The notes under the pieces were generated by a model. It was not told the origin of the DNA. It saw only the letters and a program-made list of their open reading frames with translations, and searched no databases. A stretch of DNA of 6,901 nucleotides from CAZDBA01 sp964503615. Its GTDB lineage: Bacteria > Planctomycetota > Planctomycetia > Pirellulales > Pirellulaceae. Position 1 is the stretch's first letter. Each line of letters opens with the position of its first letter. The translations under genes were made by a program, and so were the position numbers. Positions 6,317 through 6,901 of the stretch are shown here, in pieces. Location of the stretch: the NCBI GenBank assembly GCA_964503615.1, contig CAZDBA010000206.1, forward strand, positions 1 to 6,901. Reading direction: 5' to 3'.

Positions 6317-6463
6317 CGACTACCAATCTCTCCATTGTTGGATCTTCGTGGTCTTTTTCGGACCACAGATACACGCAGATAAAAACGATCCTGTCATCTG
6401 TGTTCATTAGTGTTCATCTATGGTTTACAAAGAACTGCTTTTGCCCCATCCATGGCTTGGCTC
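6317..6463. repeat. 147-bp direct repeat, copy 1 (complete)
   Basis: The copy begins CGACTACCAATC and recurs from 6464 with a period of 147 bases; the left 75 bases differ by only a few bases (for example CCATTGTTGG against CCATTTTGG). Inside it are a hairpin GTGGTC/GACCAC (6348-6353 with 6361-6366), then CCACAGAT and ACACGCAGAT (6363-6380) facing ATCTGTG (6396-6402) and ATCTATGG (6416-6423) as an imperfect dyad. TGTTCAT occurs twice at 10-base spacing (6401 and 6411). The pattern resembles dispersed repeats that I recall from planctomycetes and other aquatic bacteria; these are often mis-annotated as tiny proteins reading ICVYLW. Confidence 0.85.
6348..6366. repeat. Perfect 6-bp stem hairpin inside repeat copy 1
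   Basis: GTGGTC (6348-6353) is the exact reverse complement of GACCAC (6361-6366), with a 7-base loop TTTTTCG. The same hairpin is kept in copy 2 (6494-6512). The T run lies in the loop, so it is not an intrinsic terminator. Conservation in both copies fits a structural element of the repeat, or simply recent duplication. Confidence 0.6.
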
Positions 6464-6538
6464 CGACTACCAATCACTCCATTTTGGATCTTCGTGGTCT
6501 TTTTCGGACCACAGATACACGCAGATAAAAACGATCCT
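6464..6538. repeat. Left half of repeat copy 2, ending at the N gap
   Basis: This stretch repeats the left half of copy 1 almost exactly, from CGACTACCAATC to AAAACGATCCT. It stops where copy 1 continues GTCATCTG. The N run begins at 6539, so the copy is cut by the gap, not by a biological boundary. Confidence 0.85.
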
Positions 6539-6638
6539 NNNNNNNNNNNNNNNNNNNNNNNNNNNNNNNNNNNNNNNNNNNNNNNNNNNNNNNNNNNNNN
6601 NNNNNNNNNNNNNNNNNNNNNNNNNNNNNNNNNNNNNN
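6539..6638. other. Assembly gap of exactly 100 N
   Basis: One hundred consecutive N, the customary placeholder length for a gap of unknown size. It lies within the tandem repeat, which would explain why assembly failed. Nothing can be said about its content or true length. Confidence 0.98.
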
Positions 6639-6705
6639 GTTATCTGTGTTCATTAGTGTTCATCTGTGGTTTACAAAGAGTTGCTTTTGCCCCATGGCTT
6701 GGTCG
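6639..6705. repeat. Right half of a repeat copy, directly after the N gap
   Basis: GTTATCTGTG and the following bases match copy 1 from GTCATCTGTG (6393 onward) through TTTACAAAGA and CTTTTGCCCCAT to GGCTTGG. It lacks 4 bases near CCATCCATGG and carries the perfect ATCTGTGG arm where copy 1 has ATCTATGG. It may be the second half of copy 2 or the end of a later copy hidden in the gap. Confidence 0.8.
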
Positions 6706-6758
6706 GGGTGCCATGTTTACGCGAGCCACAATGGTTGTTTCAAGCTTGCCACCCGAAA

Positions 6759-6802
6759 CATGCTCACGCAACTTTAACCACCACATCTTTGGTGTAAGCA
6801 TG
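6759..6802. repeat. Imperfect inverted repeat CATGCTCACGC / GTGTAAGCATG
   Basis: CATGCTCACGC (6759-6769) and GTGTAAGCATG (6792-6802) can pair at 10 of 11 positions, one a G-U, across a 22-base loop. A third related arm, CATGTTTACGC (6712-6722), lies upstream in the same direction as the first. The set looks like a further non-coding repeat element next to the 147-bp array. Confidence 0.45.
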
Positions 6803-6810
6803 CCCGCACT

Positions 6811-6840
6811 CAATGGCTGTACTTTCAATGGCTGTACTTT
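6811..6840. repeat. Perfect 15-bp tandem duplication
   Basis: CAATGGCTGTACTTT occurs twice head to tail at 6811-6825 and 6826-6840, and a further C follows. There is no mismatch between the copies. It is probably a recent slippage or break-repair duplication in non-coding DNA; a 15-bp unit would also keep a reading frame, but no convincing gene is present. Confidence 0.9.
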
Positions 6841-6901
6841 CTTAATAAAAACTAACGAGCCTCTGCCAACAAAATCTGTTGGAATTCAAACACTTAAATC
6901 T

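Larger units (their letters stand above)
6297..6901. other. Gene-free repeat region downstream of the atp operon
   Basis: I see no credible protein gene or tRNA in these 605 bases, 100 of which are N. The short open frames on both strands run through the repeats or the N gap and have no family features. The stretch is made of a repeat of about 147 bp, an assembly gap, an imperfect inverted repeat and a 15-bp tandem duplication. The operon's transcript must end here or beyond, but no classic GC-stem plus U-tract terminator is evident. Confidence 0.7.

Noticed and set aside
6348..6366. Intrinsic terminator of the operon
   Set aside because: The T run is in the hairpin loop; the sequence after the stem is ACAGATACACG with no U tract.
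6066..6407. A minus-strand frame beginning MNTDDRIVFICVYLW and running into atpC
   Set aside because: Its N-terminal part is a translation of the 147-bp repeat and the rest is antisense to epsilon. Peptides of this ICVYLW type are commonly mis-annotated repeat sequence.
6420..6656. A plus-strand open frame across the N gap
   Set aside because: Thirty-four of its codons are unknown bases and the remainder is repeat sequence.
6317..6705. Possible CRISPR array
   Set aside because: The repeat unit is about 147 bp with no short repeat and variable spacer pattern, and no cas gene is present.

Overview
The window holds most of one housekeeping operon, a bacterial F1Fo ATP synthase (atp) operon, followed by a gene-free repeat region that contains a 100-N assembly gap. 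All genes are on the + strand in the classical order c (atpE), b (atpF), delta (atpH), alpha (atpA), gamma (atpG), beta (atpD), epsilon (atpC). The left edge cuts into or just before atpE, so the a subunit (atpB) and any atpI would lie upstream. All of F1 is here, plus the c ring and the b stalk of Fo; only subunit a is missing.

The catalytic and coupling residues can be read directly: P-loops in alpha and beta, the catalytic Glu and DELSEED loop of beta, the alpha arginine finger, the conserved gamma termini, and the ion-binding Glu of subunit c. The c subunit lacks the Gln and Glu-Ser-Thr of the sodium-binding signature, so a proton-driven enzyme is inferred. Subunit c also carries a signal-peptide-like N-terminal extension. 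There is one b gene and no b' gene.

Region by region: 1-311 atpE; a 72-nt gap with a GC-rich hairpin and U-rich tail; atpF to 935; a short gap; atpH to 1612; a 176-nt gap with two hairpins; atpA to 3333; only 6 nt before atpG, which runs to 4233; a 107-nt gap; atpD to 5789; a 111-nt gap with a long hairpin; atpC 5901-6296. From 6297 to 6901 I find no credible gene. That stretch has a tandem repeat of about 147 bp with internal dyads, the N gap inside the second copy, an imperfect inverted repeat and a perfect 15-bp tandem duplication.

The organism is most likely a planctomycete, perhaps Pirellulaceae. This rests on the repeat family (CCACAGAT/ATCTGTGG dyads with repeated TGTTCAT, which I associate from memory with planctomycete and other aquatic bacterial genomes), the preprotein-like subunit c and the loosely spaced operon. 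It is an inference, not proven here.

I see no novel gene system. The points most worth a second look are the hairpins in the spacers, which may tune subunit stoichiometry, and the repeat array whose copies meet exactly at the assembly gap.
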